A stretch of DNA of 64,000 nt from Nocardia yamanashiensis NBRC 100130 (GTDB lineage Bacteria > Actinomycetota > Actinomycetes > Mycobacteriales > Mycobacteriaceae), in the NCBI RefSeq assembly GCF_001613325.1, contig NZ_BDCD01000005.1, positions 62,001-126,000 on the forward strand, read 5' to 3'. Made by a program: the position numbers and the translations under genes. Numbering within the stretch: position 1 is the stretch's first letter; each line of letters opens with the position of its first letter. The notes beneath the pieces are model-generated. The model was not told where the DNA came from and did not search any database. It worked only from the letters and a program-made list of their open reading frames with translations. Below are positions 53,261 to 62,550 of this stretch, one piece after another.

Positions 53261-54580
53261 GTGCGCTTTCCCCGTGGTTTCCGTGACGTGTGGCAAGCCG
53301 GGCGTGTACTGCCATTGGTGGTTACTCCAGTGTTGCTGATGGCGAGCACGTTTCCGGGCGAGTATCGGGTGCCGTTGAGTTATTGGCTGCTGGCGATGTC
53401 GGCGGCGATAGTGTTCGCGGTAGGTGGGCGGTGGCCGTTGCCGGTCTCGCTGGTGTTGTCGGGCCTGGCGGTGCCGTTGTTCTTGATTCCGGCGTGGGGT
53501 TTGTCGGGGCTGGTGCCGTTTCTGGGAGCGGTGGCGCTGGTGGAGGTGGTGGTGCGGTGCGGGTCGGGCGCGACGGCACTGGCGGCGGTGTGCTGGACGG
53601 TTGCGGTCGTGGTGGGCAGGTGGGGTGGGCATTCACCGTCGTTCGGGTTGGTGAGCGCGGTGGTGGAGGCGGGCACGTTCGTGGCGTTGCCGGTGCTGCT
53701 GGGGTTGTATCTGCGGGGGCAGCGAGCGTTGACGGCGTCGTTGCGGGCGCGCGCGGCCGAGGGTGAGACGCGGGCGCGGGCCGAGGAGCGCATCGCGCTG
53801 GCACGGGAATTGCATGATCTGGTGGCGCATCACATAGCGTCGATCGTGTTGCGGGTGAAGGTGGCCCGGCAGGTGATCGTCGCTGATCCGCCGGTCGCGC
53901 AGGTGCTCGACGATGTGGCCGAGACGGCGACCGGCGCACTGGCCGATATCCGGCGATTGCTGGCGGCCTTGCGGGATCCGGCATTGAGCGAGGTGACCTT
54001 GGTGGATGCGGCCGCGGTGCGCGGGGAACTGGCGGCGGCGGTGGAGCGGGTGCGCGCGGCGGGATTCACGGTGGAATCGGACCTGTCCGCCCCGGTCGAG
54101 GGATTGGATGCGATCGCGCGGCTGACATTGCTGCGGCTGGCACAGGAGTCCCTGACGAATGTCATGAAGCACGCCGACCGCCGCCGCCCGGTGCGAATCA
54201 CCCTGACTCCCAGCGAATCCGGCATCCGCCTCGAGGTACGCAGCGGCATCCCCGATCGCGATCTGCCCGCCAACACCTCACCACCGACGTTGTCCCGCAC
54301 CGGACACCCGCCGCTCGGGCACGGCATGGTCGGGATGCGCGAGCGCGCCGAACTCGCCTGCGGCACATTGACCGTCGGCGCGGTCGGCCACGAATGGCAG
54401 GTCCTGGCCGACTTACCCACTGCCGCTCCAGCATCGGCTAACGGCGACGTCACTGCCGCAGTCGGTCCCGCCGCGGGTTCGAAGTCCACAACCACAGTCG
54501 ATTCCGCCGCGAGTTCGGGTGCGGGTTGGCCGCTTTCTTCCGGCGGTGCGCCGACGTCCCCGGCGGGTGGTGTGCGATGA
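53261..54580 (+). CDS. NarL-type sensor histidine kinase
   Basis: A 439-residue kinase. The first 150 residues hold four to five membrane helices with very short loops, so it senses in or at the membrane. The HisKA_3 box is ERIALARELHDLVAHHIASI, the ATPase N-box LRLAQESLTNVMKHA and the glycine box PPLGHGMVGMRERAEL. The last 65 residues are an unstructured Ser/Ala/Gly tail. It overlaps the regulator gene at 54577 (ATGA), a standard two-component pair. GTG start. Confidence 0.92.
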   Translation: MRFPRGFRDVWQAGRVLPLVVTPVLLMASTFPGEYRVPLSYWLLAMSAAIVFAVGGRWPLPVSLVLSGLAVPLFLIPAWGLSGLVPFLGAVALVEVVVRCGSGATALAAVCWTVAVVVGRWGGHSPSFGLVSAVVEAGTFVALPVLLGLYLRGQRALTASLRARAAEGETRARAEERIALARELHDLVAHHIASIVLRVKVARQVIVADPPVAQVLDDVAETATGALADIRRLLAALRDPALSEVTLVDAAAVRGELAAAVERVRAAGFTVESDLSAPVEGLDAIARLTLLRLAQESLTNVMKHADRRRPVRITLTPSESGIRLEVRSGIPDRDLPANTSPPTLSRTGHPPLGHGMVGMRERAELACGTLTVGAVGHEWQVLADLPTAAPASANGDVTAAVGPAAGSKSTTTVDSAASSGAGWPLSSGGAPTSPAGGVR

Positions 54581-55209
54581 CGCGGATTCTGCTGGTGGAT
54601 GATCAGCGGCTGGTGCGGGCGGGTTTGCGGATGTTGGTGGAGGCGGCGCCGGATCTCGAGGTGGCGGGTGAGGCGGCCGATGGGGTGGCGGCGGTGCGGG
54701 CGGCGGCGGAGTTGCGTCCGGATCTGGTGTTGATGGATTTGCGGATGCCGGGTTTGGACGGGGTGGCGGCGACGCGGCAGATCGTGGCGGCGCGTCCGGA
54801 GTCGAAGGTGCTGGTGCTGACCACGTTCGACGATGACGAGCATTTGTTTCCGGCGTTGGCGGCGGGTGCGGCGGGGTATCTGGTCAAGGACACCGAGCCG
54901 GCGGATCTGCTGGCCGCGATCCGGCGGGTGCGCGACGGTGAGTTGTTGTTCTCACCGTCGCTGCTGCGGCGGCTGGTGGATCGCGCGGTGGCCGCACCGG
55001 CGCATCAGCGGGCGCCCGCTGCCGAGTTGACCCCGCGCGAACGCGAGGTATTGCTGCTGGTGGGTGAGGGTTTCGGCAATCAGGAGATCGCCGACCGCCT
55101 GCATCTGGGCGTGACCACGGTCAAGAAACATATCGCGCAGTTGATGGACAAGACCGGTTGCGACAATCGCGTCCGCTTGGCCGTCTACGCCGTCGACCAC
55201 CTGCGCTGA
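54577..55209 (+). CDS. NarL/LuxR-type response regulator
   Basis: A 210-residue regulator: receiver with acidic pair LLVDDQ, phosphoacceptor Asp in LVLMDLRMPGLDG, Thr in LTTF and Lys in LVKDTEP; then a LuxR helix-turn-helix (LTPREREVLLLVGEGFGNQEIADRLHLGVTTVKKHI). Coupled to the kinase gene. Targets are not visible; the oppositely oriented multicopper oxidase upstream of the kinase is a candidate. Confidence 0.95.
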   Translation: MTRILLVDDQRLVRAGLRMLVEAAPDLEVAGEAADGVAAVRAAAELRPDLVLMDLRMPGLDGVAATRQIVAARPESKVLVLTTFDDDEHLFPALAAGAAGYLVKDTEPADLLAAIRRVRDGELLFSPSLLRRLVDRAVAAPAHQRAPAAELTPREREVLLLVGEGFGNQEIADRLHLGVTTVKKHIAQLMDKTGCDNRVRLAVYAVDHLR

Positions 55210-55253
55210 CCCCGCACGAGTATCGGCGAAACTGCTTGCGGCAGGCCGGGTTC

Positions 55254-55286
55254 GGTTCAGGGCAGGCCGAATTGGTTCAGGGCAGG
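55254..55286. repeat. 20-bp tandem duplication at a gene end
   Basis: GGTTCAGGGCAGG occurs at 55254-55266 and 55274-55286 with 20-bp period. The second copy contains the stop codon of the enoyl-CoA hydratase gene, so the first is a downstream duplicate of its 3' end. It looks like replication slippage. Confidence 0.6.
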
Positions 55287-55933
55287 GTGAGCGCGGTGAC
55301 CGCGGGCGCGAACATGACGTTCTTGATGGCGGTGATGGTGCCCGGATCCTTGACTCCCAGCGGCGCGACGAGCGCGACCGCGGTATCGGTGAGCTCTTCG
55401 AGCGGCCCGATGGCGTCCACGATGTCGTAGGCGAGCGCGTCGAGTCCGCCGAAGCGCCGTCCGGTGGTCATCGACGCCACCGCCGCCTTGGGTGCGAGTT
55501 TGGCTTGGATGAGCGCGGCCATGCCGGCGGTGAACGGAATCCGGATGTCGGCTTCGGGGAAGCAGAAGAACCCGCGGTCTTCGCGCATGACCCGGAAGTC
55601 GTGCGCGATGGCCAGCATGGCGCCCGCCCCGAACGCGTGTCCCGGCAGCGCGGCGACGGTCGGTGTGGGGAAGGTGAGCAGGCGCGCGAACAGCGCGTGT
55701 ACTTGCGCCACATACCATTCGGCGCGGTCGCCGTGGGCCGAGAGCCAGTCCAGGTCCAGGCCGTTGGAGTAGAACTTGCCGCTGCCGGTGGTGATCAGGG
55801 CGTGTGCGCCGTCGGCGAGCACGCTGTCGAGGTGCGTGTTGACCTCGGTGAGGAAGTCAGGTGAGAAACGGTTCTCCTCGTCGCCGAGGTCGAGGACGGC
55901 GATCTTGTCGCGGTAGCTCAGGGTGACGGTCAT
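55277..55933 (-). CDS. enoyl-CoA hydratase/isomerase family protein
   Basis: A 218-residue crotonase. The CoA/oxyanion segments are GSGKFYSNGLDLDWL and PGHAFGAGAMLAIAHDFRVM. The FCFPEADIRIPF segment sits where the second catalytic Glu is expected, and E is present in PEAD. It is shorter than classical EchA proteins (about 250-260), as in the ECI-like isomerase group. The ATG at 55933 follows AAGGAAATTCCG. In a minus-strand cluster with a TetR gene and a FadD. Confidence 0.85.
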   Translation of the reverse strand: MTVTLSYRDKIAVLDLGDEENRFSPDFLTEVNTHLDSVLADGAHALITTGSGKFYSNGLDLDWLSAHGDRAEWYVAQVHALFARLLTFPTPTVAALPGHAFGAGAMLAIAHDFRVMREDRGFFCFPEADIRIPFTAGMAALIQAKLAPKAAVASMTTGRRFGGLDALAYDIVDAIGPLEELTDTAVALVAPLGVKDPGTITAIKNVMFAPAVTALTLP

Positions 55934-55977
55934 CGGAATTTCCTTCGGTGTTCGGGTGGGGCGAGTGCCGGTGCGGG

Positions 55978-56598
55978 TCAGGGGTTTCGAGGTGATCGCG
56001 GGGCGGGTCCGATCTCGAGGACGGCGCGTACGGCGGCCCGCAGCTGGGTGCGGGCGACCGGGTCGGTGAGGCGGCGGCGGTCGAGCAGTACCGCGGTGGG
56101 CAGGTCGACGACGCAGATGGTGAGGGTGTCCACGGCCTGCCGGTCCGCGCGCCCCCACAGGGTGGTGGCCAGTTGTTTGAGCAGATCGATGAGCGCCCGG
56201 TCGAGCCGGTCGAGTTCACCGCGCACCTGTTCGGGCAGTTCCGCGCCGAGGAAGTCCCCGCGCCGCACGCTGAACAGCAGCGCCGAGGAGGCCGGATACC
56301 GTTCGGTGAACACCACCGGTGCGTCGGCGGCAGCGACCACGGCATCGGCCGGGTCAGTGTGGGTGGCTTGTGCGTCGACCAGTTCGGCTTGCACGTCCAG
56401 GAAGCGTCCGGCGGCGCGAATCCAGGTGCGGCCCAGCAGTTCCGCGCGTGAGGTGAAGGTGTGGTAGATCGCCCCGTTGGATGCTCCGGTCGCGGCGGCG
56501 ACCGCGCGGATGGTGACCGCGGCGGCGCCGGAGCGTACGGCGAGGTCTTCGGCGGCATCGAGGACCGCGTCCGGATCGTGGGTGCGGGGGCGGGGCAT
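55978..56598 (-). CDS. TetR-family regulator
   Basis: A 206-residue repressor. Helix-turn-helix: AVLDAAEDLAVRSGAAAVTIRAVAAATGASNGAIYHTFTSRAELL, read in the usual alpha1-alpha3 order; a helical ligand domain follows. The ATG lies 9 bp from a perfect palindrome, so it almost certainly controls its own transcript, which continues into the enoyl-CoA hydratase gene 44 bp downstream. The upstream FadD may belong to the same set. Confidence 0.88.
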   Translation of the reverse strand: MPRPRTHDPDAVLDAAEDLAVRSGAAAVTIRAVAAATGASNGAIYHTFTSRAELLGRTWIRAAGRFLDVQAELVDAQATHTDPADAVVAAADAPVVFTERYPASSALLFSVRRGDFLGAELPEQVRGELDRLDRALIDLLKQLATTLWGRADRQAVDTLTICVVDLPTAVLLDRRRLTDPVARTQLRAAVRAVLEIGPAPRSPRNP

Positions 56599-56607
56599 AC
56601 CCGAACC

Positions 56608-56631
56608 ATAACAGAGCAGATGCTCTGTTAT
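56608..56631. promoter_or_regulatory. TetR operator, 24-bp perfect palindrome
   Basis: ATAACAGAGCA (56608-56618), GA, TGCTCTGTTAT (56621-56631): 11-bp arms with no mismatch, AT-rich against its surroundings and 10 bp upstream of the TetR ATG. The symmetry and position are typical for autoregulation. Confidence 0.8.
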
Positions 56632-56789
56632 CCAGGGCTGGTATCGACGCCGATCGCCCGCGCGCACCCCGCACCCGACGGAGGCTCCCGGGTGCGTCCG
56701 GGCGCACCTGCGTGGCTCATGCCGCACAGCTGATGCGCGCGTGCCCGCCGCCGATGTACCGGCGGCGGGCACGATCGAGGTGCCGGATG

Positions 56790-58604
56790 TCAGCCGGTCA
56801 CCGCTTCCCCGCTGCCGGGTTCGTGTACTCCGTCGGCGAGCGTGGGGGAGTACATGCGTTCGATCTCGGTGGCGTATTTGGCGGCGATGGGTTTGCGGCG
56901 CAGTTTCATGGTGAGGGTGATCTCGTCGCCTCCGGGTTCCCAGAACGCCGGCAGGATGGTGAATCGTTTGATCTGTTCGACGCGGGAGAGTTTCGCGTTC
57001 CCGGCCGCGACGCCGCGCGCGATCTCGGCGACCACTTCCTTGTCCACCGCCAGCGCCGCCGCGGACCCGTCGCTGAGATGGTGTTGTGCCGCATAGGGTT
57101 GTGCGGTTTCGGCGTCGATGACGATGAGCGCGGTGTTGTAGGGGCGTGCGTCCCCGATGGTGGCGATGGCTCCGATCAGCGGGGTGGCGGCTTTGATGCT
57201 GTTCTCGATATTGGCCGGGGACATGTTCTTGCCGCCGGCGTTGATGATGAGTTCTTTCTTGCGGTCGACCACGCGCAGGTAGCCGTCGGTGTCTTCGGTG
57301 ATGATGTCGCCGGTGTGCAGCCAGCCGTCGGCGTCGAGCGCGTCGCGGGTTTTGCCGGGTTCGTCGCGGTAGGCGCGCATGACCAGTGGTCCGCGCACCA
57401 GGAATTCCCCGTCTTCGGCGATGCGTGATTCCAGCCCCGGCAGCAGTTTGCCGACCGTGCCCAGTCGTGCGGTCTGTGGCGGGCTGACGCTGGCGATGCA
57501 GGTCAGCTCCGACATCCCCCACACTTCGGAGATGGGGATGCCGAGCCCGTAGAAGAACCCGAGTGTTTCCGGCGGGATCGGCGCGGCCCCCGACAGCGCC
57601 CATTTCACTTGATCCAGGCCGAGTTTGGCGCGCAGCTTGGACAGCACCGCCGCGTCGGCTTTCGCCCATTCGGCGGCTTGCACCTCATCGAGGGCCGCCC
57701 CGGCCAGTTGCGCGACGGCTTTGCGTCCGGCCACGTCAAGGGCCCATTGGAGTCCGGCTTTGCGGGTGGGGTCGGTTTCGCTGGCGACGGAGAATTCCAC
57801 GGCCGCTTTGAGTTTCTCCCACACCCGCGGCACCGCACCCCAGATGGTGGGGTGCACGTCGGCCAGGGCGGCGGGCAGTTGGGTGCGGTCGGGTACGACG
57901 GTGATCTGGGTGCCGTAGTACTGGTGCAGGTAGAGCGCGGTGACCCGGTCGGCCATGTGCGCGGTCGGCAGGAAGGAGGTGATGCGGTCACCGAATTCCA
58001 CGGGCATGACCGAGGCGTAGGCGTGGCATTCGAAGGCGAGGTTGGCGTGGGCGATCTCCACGCCTTTGGGGTTGCCGGTGGTGCCGGAGGTGTAGCAGAG
58101 GGTGACGATATCCTCGCCCGTGACCGCCTGCCAGGCGGCGTCGAAGTCGAAGTCCTTGCGCCCCAACGCGATCAATTGCGCGACGCTGAGCGTGCCGGGT
58201 ACGGCGCGGTCGACGCACACGATGGTTTCGATGGGCACCCCGCTGGCGCGCACCCGCTCGACGTAGTGGGCTTCGCAGATGACGATCCGGTTGCCCGCAT
58301 TGGTGAACACGTATTGCAACTGTTCGGCCGAGAGCGTGTTGTACACCGAGAAGGAGGTGGCGCCGGTGTGCTGGGCGCCGACTTCCAGGGGATAGAACTC
58401 GACCCGGTTGGCCATCATCAACGCCACGGTGTCCCCGCGCCCGACCCCGAGCGCCGCCAGTCCGGCCGCGACGGCTTTCACCTGCGCGGCGTATTCACCC
58501 CAGCTCAATTCCACCTCGCCGCCGATCGCGCGTACCGCGATCGCGTCCGGGTCGATCGCGGCCACGCGCTGAAAGGCCGCACAGGAGGTCATCGGTTCAC
58601 TCAT
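56790..58604 (-). CDS. fadD: long-chain fatty acyl-CoA synthetase (FadD type), second copy
   Basis: A 604-residue AMP-forming acyl-CoA synthetase closely related to the one at 24064. AMP motif CYTSGTTGNPKGVEIAH, VWGMSELTC, and DGWLHTGDIITEDTDGYLRVVDRKKELI; the catalytic-lysine region is TMKLRRKPIAAKYA. The start ATG follows AACGAGAACTGCG, a weak ribosome site. It shares the area with an enoyl-CoA hydratase and a TetR regulator, which points to breakdown of a particular fatty acid. Confidence 0.92.
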   Translation of the reverse strand: MSEPMTSCAAFQRVAAIDPDAIAVRAIGGEVELSWGEYAAQVKAVAAGLAALGVGRGDTVALMMANRVEFYPLEVGAQHTGATSFSVYNTLSAEQLQYVFTNAGNRIVICEAHYVERVRASGVPIETIVCVDRAVPGTLSVAQLIALGRKDFDFDAAWQAVTGEDIVTLCYTSGTTGNPKGVEIAHANLAFECHAYASVMPVEFGDRITSFLPTAHMADRVTALYLHQYYGTQITVVPDRTQLPAALADVHPTIWGAVPRVWEKLKAAVEFSVASETDPTRKAGLQWALDVAGRKAVAQLAGAALDEVQAAEWAKADAAVLSKLRAKLGLDQVKWALSGAAPIPPETLGFFYGLGIPISEVWGMSELTCIASVSPPQTARLGTVGKLLPGLESRIAEDGEFLVRGPLVMRAYRDEPGKTRDALDADGWLHTGDIITEDTDGYLRVVDRKKELIINAGGKNMSPANIENSIKAATPLIGAIATIGDARPYNTALIVIDAETAQPYAAQHHLSDGSAAALAVDKEVVAEIARGVAAGNAKLSRVEQIKRFTILPAFWEPGGDEITLTMKLRRKPIAAKYATEIERMYSPTLADGVHEPGSGEAVTG

Positions 58605-58702
58605 CGCAGTTCTCGTTCCACTCCACCACCAGGTTCAGCACCGACGGTAGAGCCGCGCCCGCCCCCGTACCCGCCGAATCCGGAGATTGCCGCAACCGCC
58701 GG

Positions 58703-60043
58703 TCACGGTTGCCCGTTCGGGCGGACGAGGGCCAGGATTTCGCTCAATTGGGTGATCAGGCCCGCCAATCCGAGGGTGTCCCCGCCGATCTGCACCGATT
58801 TCAGCTCCGCCGGCGCCGGCAACGCGTGCACGATCTTGGGCAGTGCTTCCACCAGTTGCGCTTGCACGGTGCTCGCGCTGCGCTGATTGGCGTTGTCGAT
58901 GCCGAGGCGTTCGCGTTCGATCCCCAGCAGTGCCTCCTCGTGTGCGGCCCGGGCGCGGGCGTGGGTGAGGGCGAGTTCGGCGTCGACCTGCAGCCGCCGC
59001 AATTCCTGTGCCAGGCGGGCGTTCTCGGCGCGTTCGCCGTGCTGTTCGCGTTCGAGCCGCAATGCCGTCAATGCCGCCTGTTGCGCGAGTTCGGCGACGG
59101 TGGCCGCGTCGTCGTGTTCGCGGGTGGTGCGCCGCAATTGTTCGGCCGATTCGCGATCGAAGCGGGCGGCTTCGTGCCGGGCCCGCAGGTCGGCCAGTTC
59201 GCGTTCGTTCTCGATGCGCTGCTGTTCGCTGGTGCGCGCGGCCGCCATCTCGCGGGCGGTGACGGCTTGCTGGGCGTCGAGTTCGGCCAGGCGCGCCACC
59301 CGGTTCTGTTCGCTGCGGTAGGGCTTTTGCAGGTTCTCCCACAACGTGTTCGAGCTGACGACCGCTTCTTTGATCTGCACGGTCACGATCCGCAAACCCA
59401 GTCCGCGATCGGCGCGCCCGTCCCCGTCCCCTTCGGCGACGGTGCGCAGCCGGGCGGTCAATTCCTCGATGATGGGTTGTTTGTCGCTGAGCACATCACG
59501 CACCCCGAGGGTGGACACCTTGTCCTTGATGGCGGCCTCGGCCTGCTCCCGCAATTGCACGTTCACCAACCGCACCGGATCCTGCGCGTCGGAGAAATCG
59601 AGTTTGCGGTAGGCGGTGGCGAAATCGTCGATGATCCACTGCACGTACCCCTGCACCAGCACGCCCTGCAATTCCGAGCAAATGCAGTAGGCGTTGATCA
59701 GGATCGTCTGGATCGCGCCCGGCACCACCAGGTACGAGTCGGTGGCCGGGTTGAACCGGAACGACACCCCCAGCCCGATGTGCAGGGGTTCGCTGCGTCC
59801 GCGCCGGGTGTGCACGACGAACGCGTTGGGCGGCACCAGCACCGTGCGCCACCGCCAGAACCCGCTCACCCGCACATCCACCGGCCCCTGCACCGGTGTC
59901 TCCCGCGCGGGCCCGACCCGGTTGGCGCGCTTGGCCATCACCCCGCGCCCGCTCCCCGCCGGCCCCGACCCCGCCAACTCCTCCTCCAGCACCGCCTGCT
60001 GCGCCACCACCTGATCGAGATACGAATTGCTCTTGGTCGCCAT
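58703..60043 (-). CDS. SPFH/band-7 domain protein with long coiled coil
   Basis: A 446-residue protein. Residues about 75-260 carry the SPFH fold (VPPNAFVVHTRRGRSEPLHIGLGVSFRFNPATDSYLVVPGAIQTI, then DKVSTLGVRDVLSDKQPI and GLRIVTVQIKEAVV). Residues about 270-400 are a charged coiled coil rich in Glu, Arg and Ala. There is no membrane segment, so it must be soluble or peripheral, unlike flotillins. SPFH proteins form ring or cage scaffolds. No partner gene such as NfeD adjoins. ATG 60043 is chosen since the upstream extension is basic noise. Confidence 0.85.
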   Translation of the reverse strand: MATKSNSYLDQVVAQQAVLEEELAGSGPAGSGRGVMAKRANRVGPARETPVQGPVDVRVSGFWRWRTVLVPPNAFVVHTRRGRSEPLHIGLGVSFRFNPATDSYLVVPGAIQTILINAYCICSELQGVLVQGYVQWIIDDFATAYRKLDFSDAQDPVRLVNVQLREQAEAAIKDKVSTLGVRDVLSDKQPIIEELTARLRTVAEGDGDGRADRGLGLRIVTVQIKEAVVSSNTLWENLQKPYRSEQNRVARLAELDAQQAVTAREMAAARTSEQQRIENERELADLRARHEAARFDRESAEQLRRTTREHDDAATVAELAQQAALTALRLEREQHGERAENARLAQELRRLQVDAELALTHARARAAHEEALLGIERERLGIDNANQRSASTVQAQLVEALPKIVHALPAPAELKSVQIGGDTLGLAGLITQLSEILALVRPNGQP

Positions 60044-60298
60044 GCCCGGCACGCTACCGCTCCCCACCGGCCCCGCCCACACCTTTTCGATCCTCCGGAA
60101 TCCGTTCCGCCGCAACACTGTTCGAGCGATCGCCCGGCAACCGTCGCGATCCCCGGAAGCGGTATCCGAACGCTGTCGCCCGCCGGCTTCCGTCCTAAGG
60201 GACTGTTAGGAAACCCCGAGACCTCTTCAACCGGCGTGTGTCGCCCGCCACAGTGGGTGCGGATGCGATGAGGCATCACGCTAGTGAAGGAGAACCCA

Positions 60299-61675
60299 GT
60301 GACAGCAACAGCGCCGGGCGGGGAACGCCGGGTCGTCGCGAACGTGTTGCGCGGCTCGATCGGCAATCTCGTCGAATGGTACGACTGGTACGTCTATGCG
60401 GCGTTCAGCGTGTATTTCGCCAAAGCGTTCTTCCCCGAAGGGGATGCAACGGCACAGTTGCTGTCCACCGCGGCGGTGTTCGCGGTCGGATTCCTGATGC
60501 GGCCCATCGGCGGCTGGGCATTGGGCCGCTACGCCGACCGGTTCGGGCGGCGCTCGGCGCTGACGCTGTCGGTGACGGTGATGGCGGCCGGATCGCTGCT
60601 GATCGCGGTGACACCGAGCTTCGCCACCATCGGATTGGCGGCGCCGGTGATCCTGCTGCTGGCGCGGCTGCTGCAAGGATTGTCGGTGGGCGGGGAGTAC
60701 GCGACCAGCGCCACCTACCTGTCGGAAGTGGCCTCGGCGGGACGGCGCGGGTTCTATTCCAGCTTCCAGTACGTGACCCTGGTCGCCGGACAGCTGATCG
60801 CGCTCGGTGTGCAGATCGTGCTGCTGCAGTTCCTGACCAGCGCGCAAATGTACGCCTGGGGCTGGCGGATCCCGTTCGTGATCGGCGCGGGCGCGGCCAT
60901 CGTGGTGATGTGGCTGCGACGCGGCATGGACGAATCGGAATCCTTCCGCAGCGAATCCGCGCGCACCGGAAGCGATGCCGCGCAAGGCAAGTCGGGGCAG
61001 GGGTCGCTGAAGGTGCTGCTGCGGTATCCGCGCGAATGCCTGCTCGTGGTCGGTTTGACCCTCGGCGGCACGGTCGCGTTCTACACCTACACCACCTACA
61101 TGCAGAAATACATGGTCAACACCTCCGGCATCGCCAAATCGACGGTGGCGTGGATCAACTTCGTGGCACTGCTGGTGTTCGTGGTGCTGCAACCCCTCGC
61201 CGGTGCGCTCTCGGACCGGATCGGGCGGCGCAAACTGCTCATCGCGTTCGGAGTGGCGGGCACGGTGTGCACGGTGCCGATCATGACCATCCTCGGGCAC
61301 ACCACCTCCGCGATCCCGGCATTCCTGCTCATGCTGACCGCGCTGGTCATCATCACCGGCTACACCTCGATCAACGCGATCGTGAAAGCCGAACTGTTCC
61401 CCACCCGCATCCGCGCCCTCGGGGTCGGGTTGCCGTACGCGCTGACGGTGGCGATCTTCGGCGGCACGGCGGAGATGATCGCGCTCGCGTTGAAGAAGGC
61501 CGGGCACGAATCGCTGTACTTCTGGTACGTGTCGGGCTGCATCCTGATCTCGCTGCTCACCTACTTCTTCATGCGGGAAACCTCCGCGGATTCGGCGATC
61601 GACGCCGAAGCGCAGGCGGCGCGGGCCGGTGACGAGGTCGCGGCGGTGACGGTCGAGAAGGTCGCGGCACGCTGA
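60299..61675 (+). CDS. MHS-type metabolite:proton symporter
   Basis: A 458-residue major-facilitator transporter of the metabolite:H+ symporter group (alpha-ketoglutarate permease-like): GSIGNLVEWYDWYVYAAFS, the loop motif GRYADRFGRRSAL, LLQGLSVGGEYATSATYLSE and a repeat of the loop in the second half as GALSDRIGRRKLL. Twelve helices. The likely substrate is a small dicarboxylate or betaine. The GTG at 60299 has AGGAG 6 bp upstream; an earlier GTG (60284) would add five residues. Confidence 0.92.
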   Translation: MTATAPGGERRVVANVLRGSIGNLVEWYDWYVYAAFSVYFAKAFFPEGDATAQLLSTAAVFAVGFLMRPIGGWALGRYADRFGRRSALTLSVTVMAAGSLLIAVTPSFATIGLAAPVILLLARLLQGLSVGGEYATSATYLSEVASAGRRGFYSSFQYVTLVAGQLIALGVQIVLLQFLTSAQMYAWGWRIPFVIGAGAAIVVMWLRRGMDESESFRSESARTGSDAAQGKSGQGSLKVLLRYPRECLLVVGLTLGGTVAFYTYTTYMQKYMVNTSGIAKSTVAWINFVALLVFVVLQPLAGALSDRIGRRKLLIAFGVAGTVCTVPIMTILGHTTSAIPAFLLMLTALVIITGYTSINAIVKAELFPTRIRALGVGLPYALTVAIFGGTAEMIALALKKAGHESLYFWYVSGCILISLLTYFFMRETSADSAIDAEAQAARAGDEVAAVTVEKVAAR

Positions 61676-61800
61676 GCGGCGGGCCGGGGTGGGCTTGACG
61701 GCACCCCGGCGTCAGGATTCGTCCGGGCCGTCCTGGAACGACAGGCCGTCCCGCTGTTCGAGGAAGACCCGAACGGCGGGACGGCCTCCGCCGATATCGT

Positions 61801-61824
61801 CGCCCGGCGTGCCGACGCCGGGCG
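61801..61824. terminator. terminator-like hairpin between the symporter and regulator genes
   Basis: Perfect 10-bp arms CGCCCGGCGT and ACGCCGGGCG around a 4-nt loop. It lies about 125 bp after the symporter stop and 60 bp before the response-regulator start, so it may end the first transcript. No T run follows. Confidence 0.5.
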
Positions 61825-61884
61825 ACCGTCCATACCCCCGAGCCCGGTGACCAGTCGGTTTCGATTGCAGGAGAGAATCAGCCC

Positions 61885-62547
61885 ATGCGTTTGGCGGTGG
61901 TCGAAGACGATGACGGGGTCGGGGACGCGCTCGTCGAAGCGTTCACCGCGCGCGGCCATCACACCGATCGGATGCGGCGCGGGACGGATCTGCTGACCGC
62001 GCATCGCGGCTACGACGCGGTGGTACTCGATCTCGGCTTGCCCGACGCGGACGGGTTGACGGTGCTGCGGCAGCTGCGAGAAGTGAGCACGGTCCCGGTG
62101 GTCATCCTGACCGCGCGCAGCGACGAACGCTCCATCGTGCGCGGATTGCGCGGCGGCGCCGACGATTACGTGGTGAAACCGCCCCGGATCGCCGAACTGC
62201 TGGCACGCATCGAGAACGTGACGCGCCGCCATCTCGCCGTCTCGGCGCCGGCGAGCCAGCGCATCGTGCAGACCGGGGATGTGCGAGTCGACCTCGAAGC
62301 GCGCCGGGTCGAGATCGCGGGAATCCCGGTGACATTGACCGCCAAGGAATTCGAACTCGTCGAAGCGCTGGTGGAACGCCCGGGAGCGGCGGTCTCACGG
62401 CAGCAGTTGATGGATCGCATCTGGGGCGATGCGTTCGTGGCGGTCTCACGCACCCTGGACGTGCACATGACCGGGCTGCGCGCCAAGCTCGACCGGCCGG
62501 GACTGATCACCACCATCCGCGGCTACGGCTACCGCTGGGGCGAATGA
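61885..62547 (+). CDS. OmpR-type response regulator
   Basis: A 220-residue regulator: receiver with DDG-type acidic start (VVEDDDG), phosphoacceptor Asp in VVLDLGLPDADG, Thr in LTAR and Lys in VVKPPRI; then a winged helix with VTLTAKEFELVEALVERPGAAVSRQQL and a C-terminal wing IRGYGYRWGE. Start ATG behind AGGAG. Directly followed by its kinase gene. Confidence 0.94.
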   Translation: MRLAVVEDDDGVGDALVEAFTARGHHTDRMRRGTDLLTAHRGYDAVVLDLGLPDADGLTVLRQLREVSTVPVVILTARSDERSIVRGLRGGADDYVVKPPRIAELLARIENVTRRHLAVSAPASQRIVQTGDVRVDLEARRVEIAGIPVTLTAKEFELVEALVERPGAAVSRQQLMDRIWGDAFVAVSRTLDVHMTGLRAKLDRPGLITTIRGYGYRWGE

Positions 62548-62550
62548 GCG

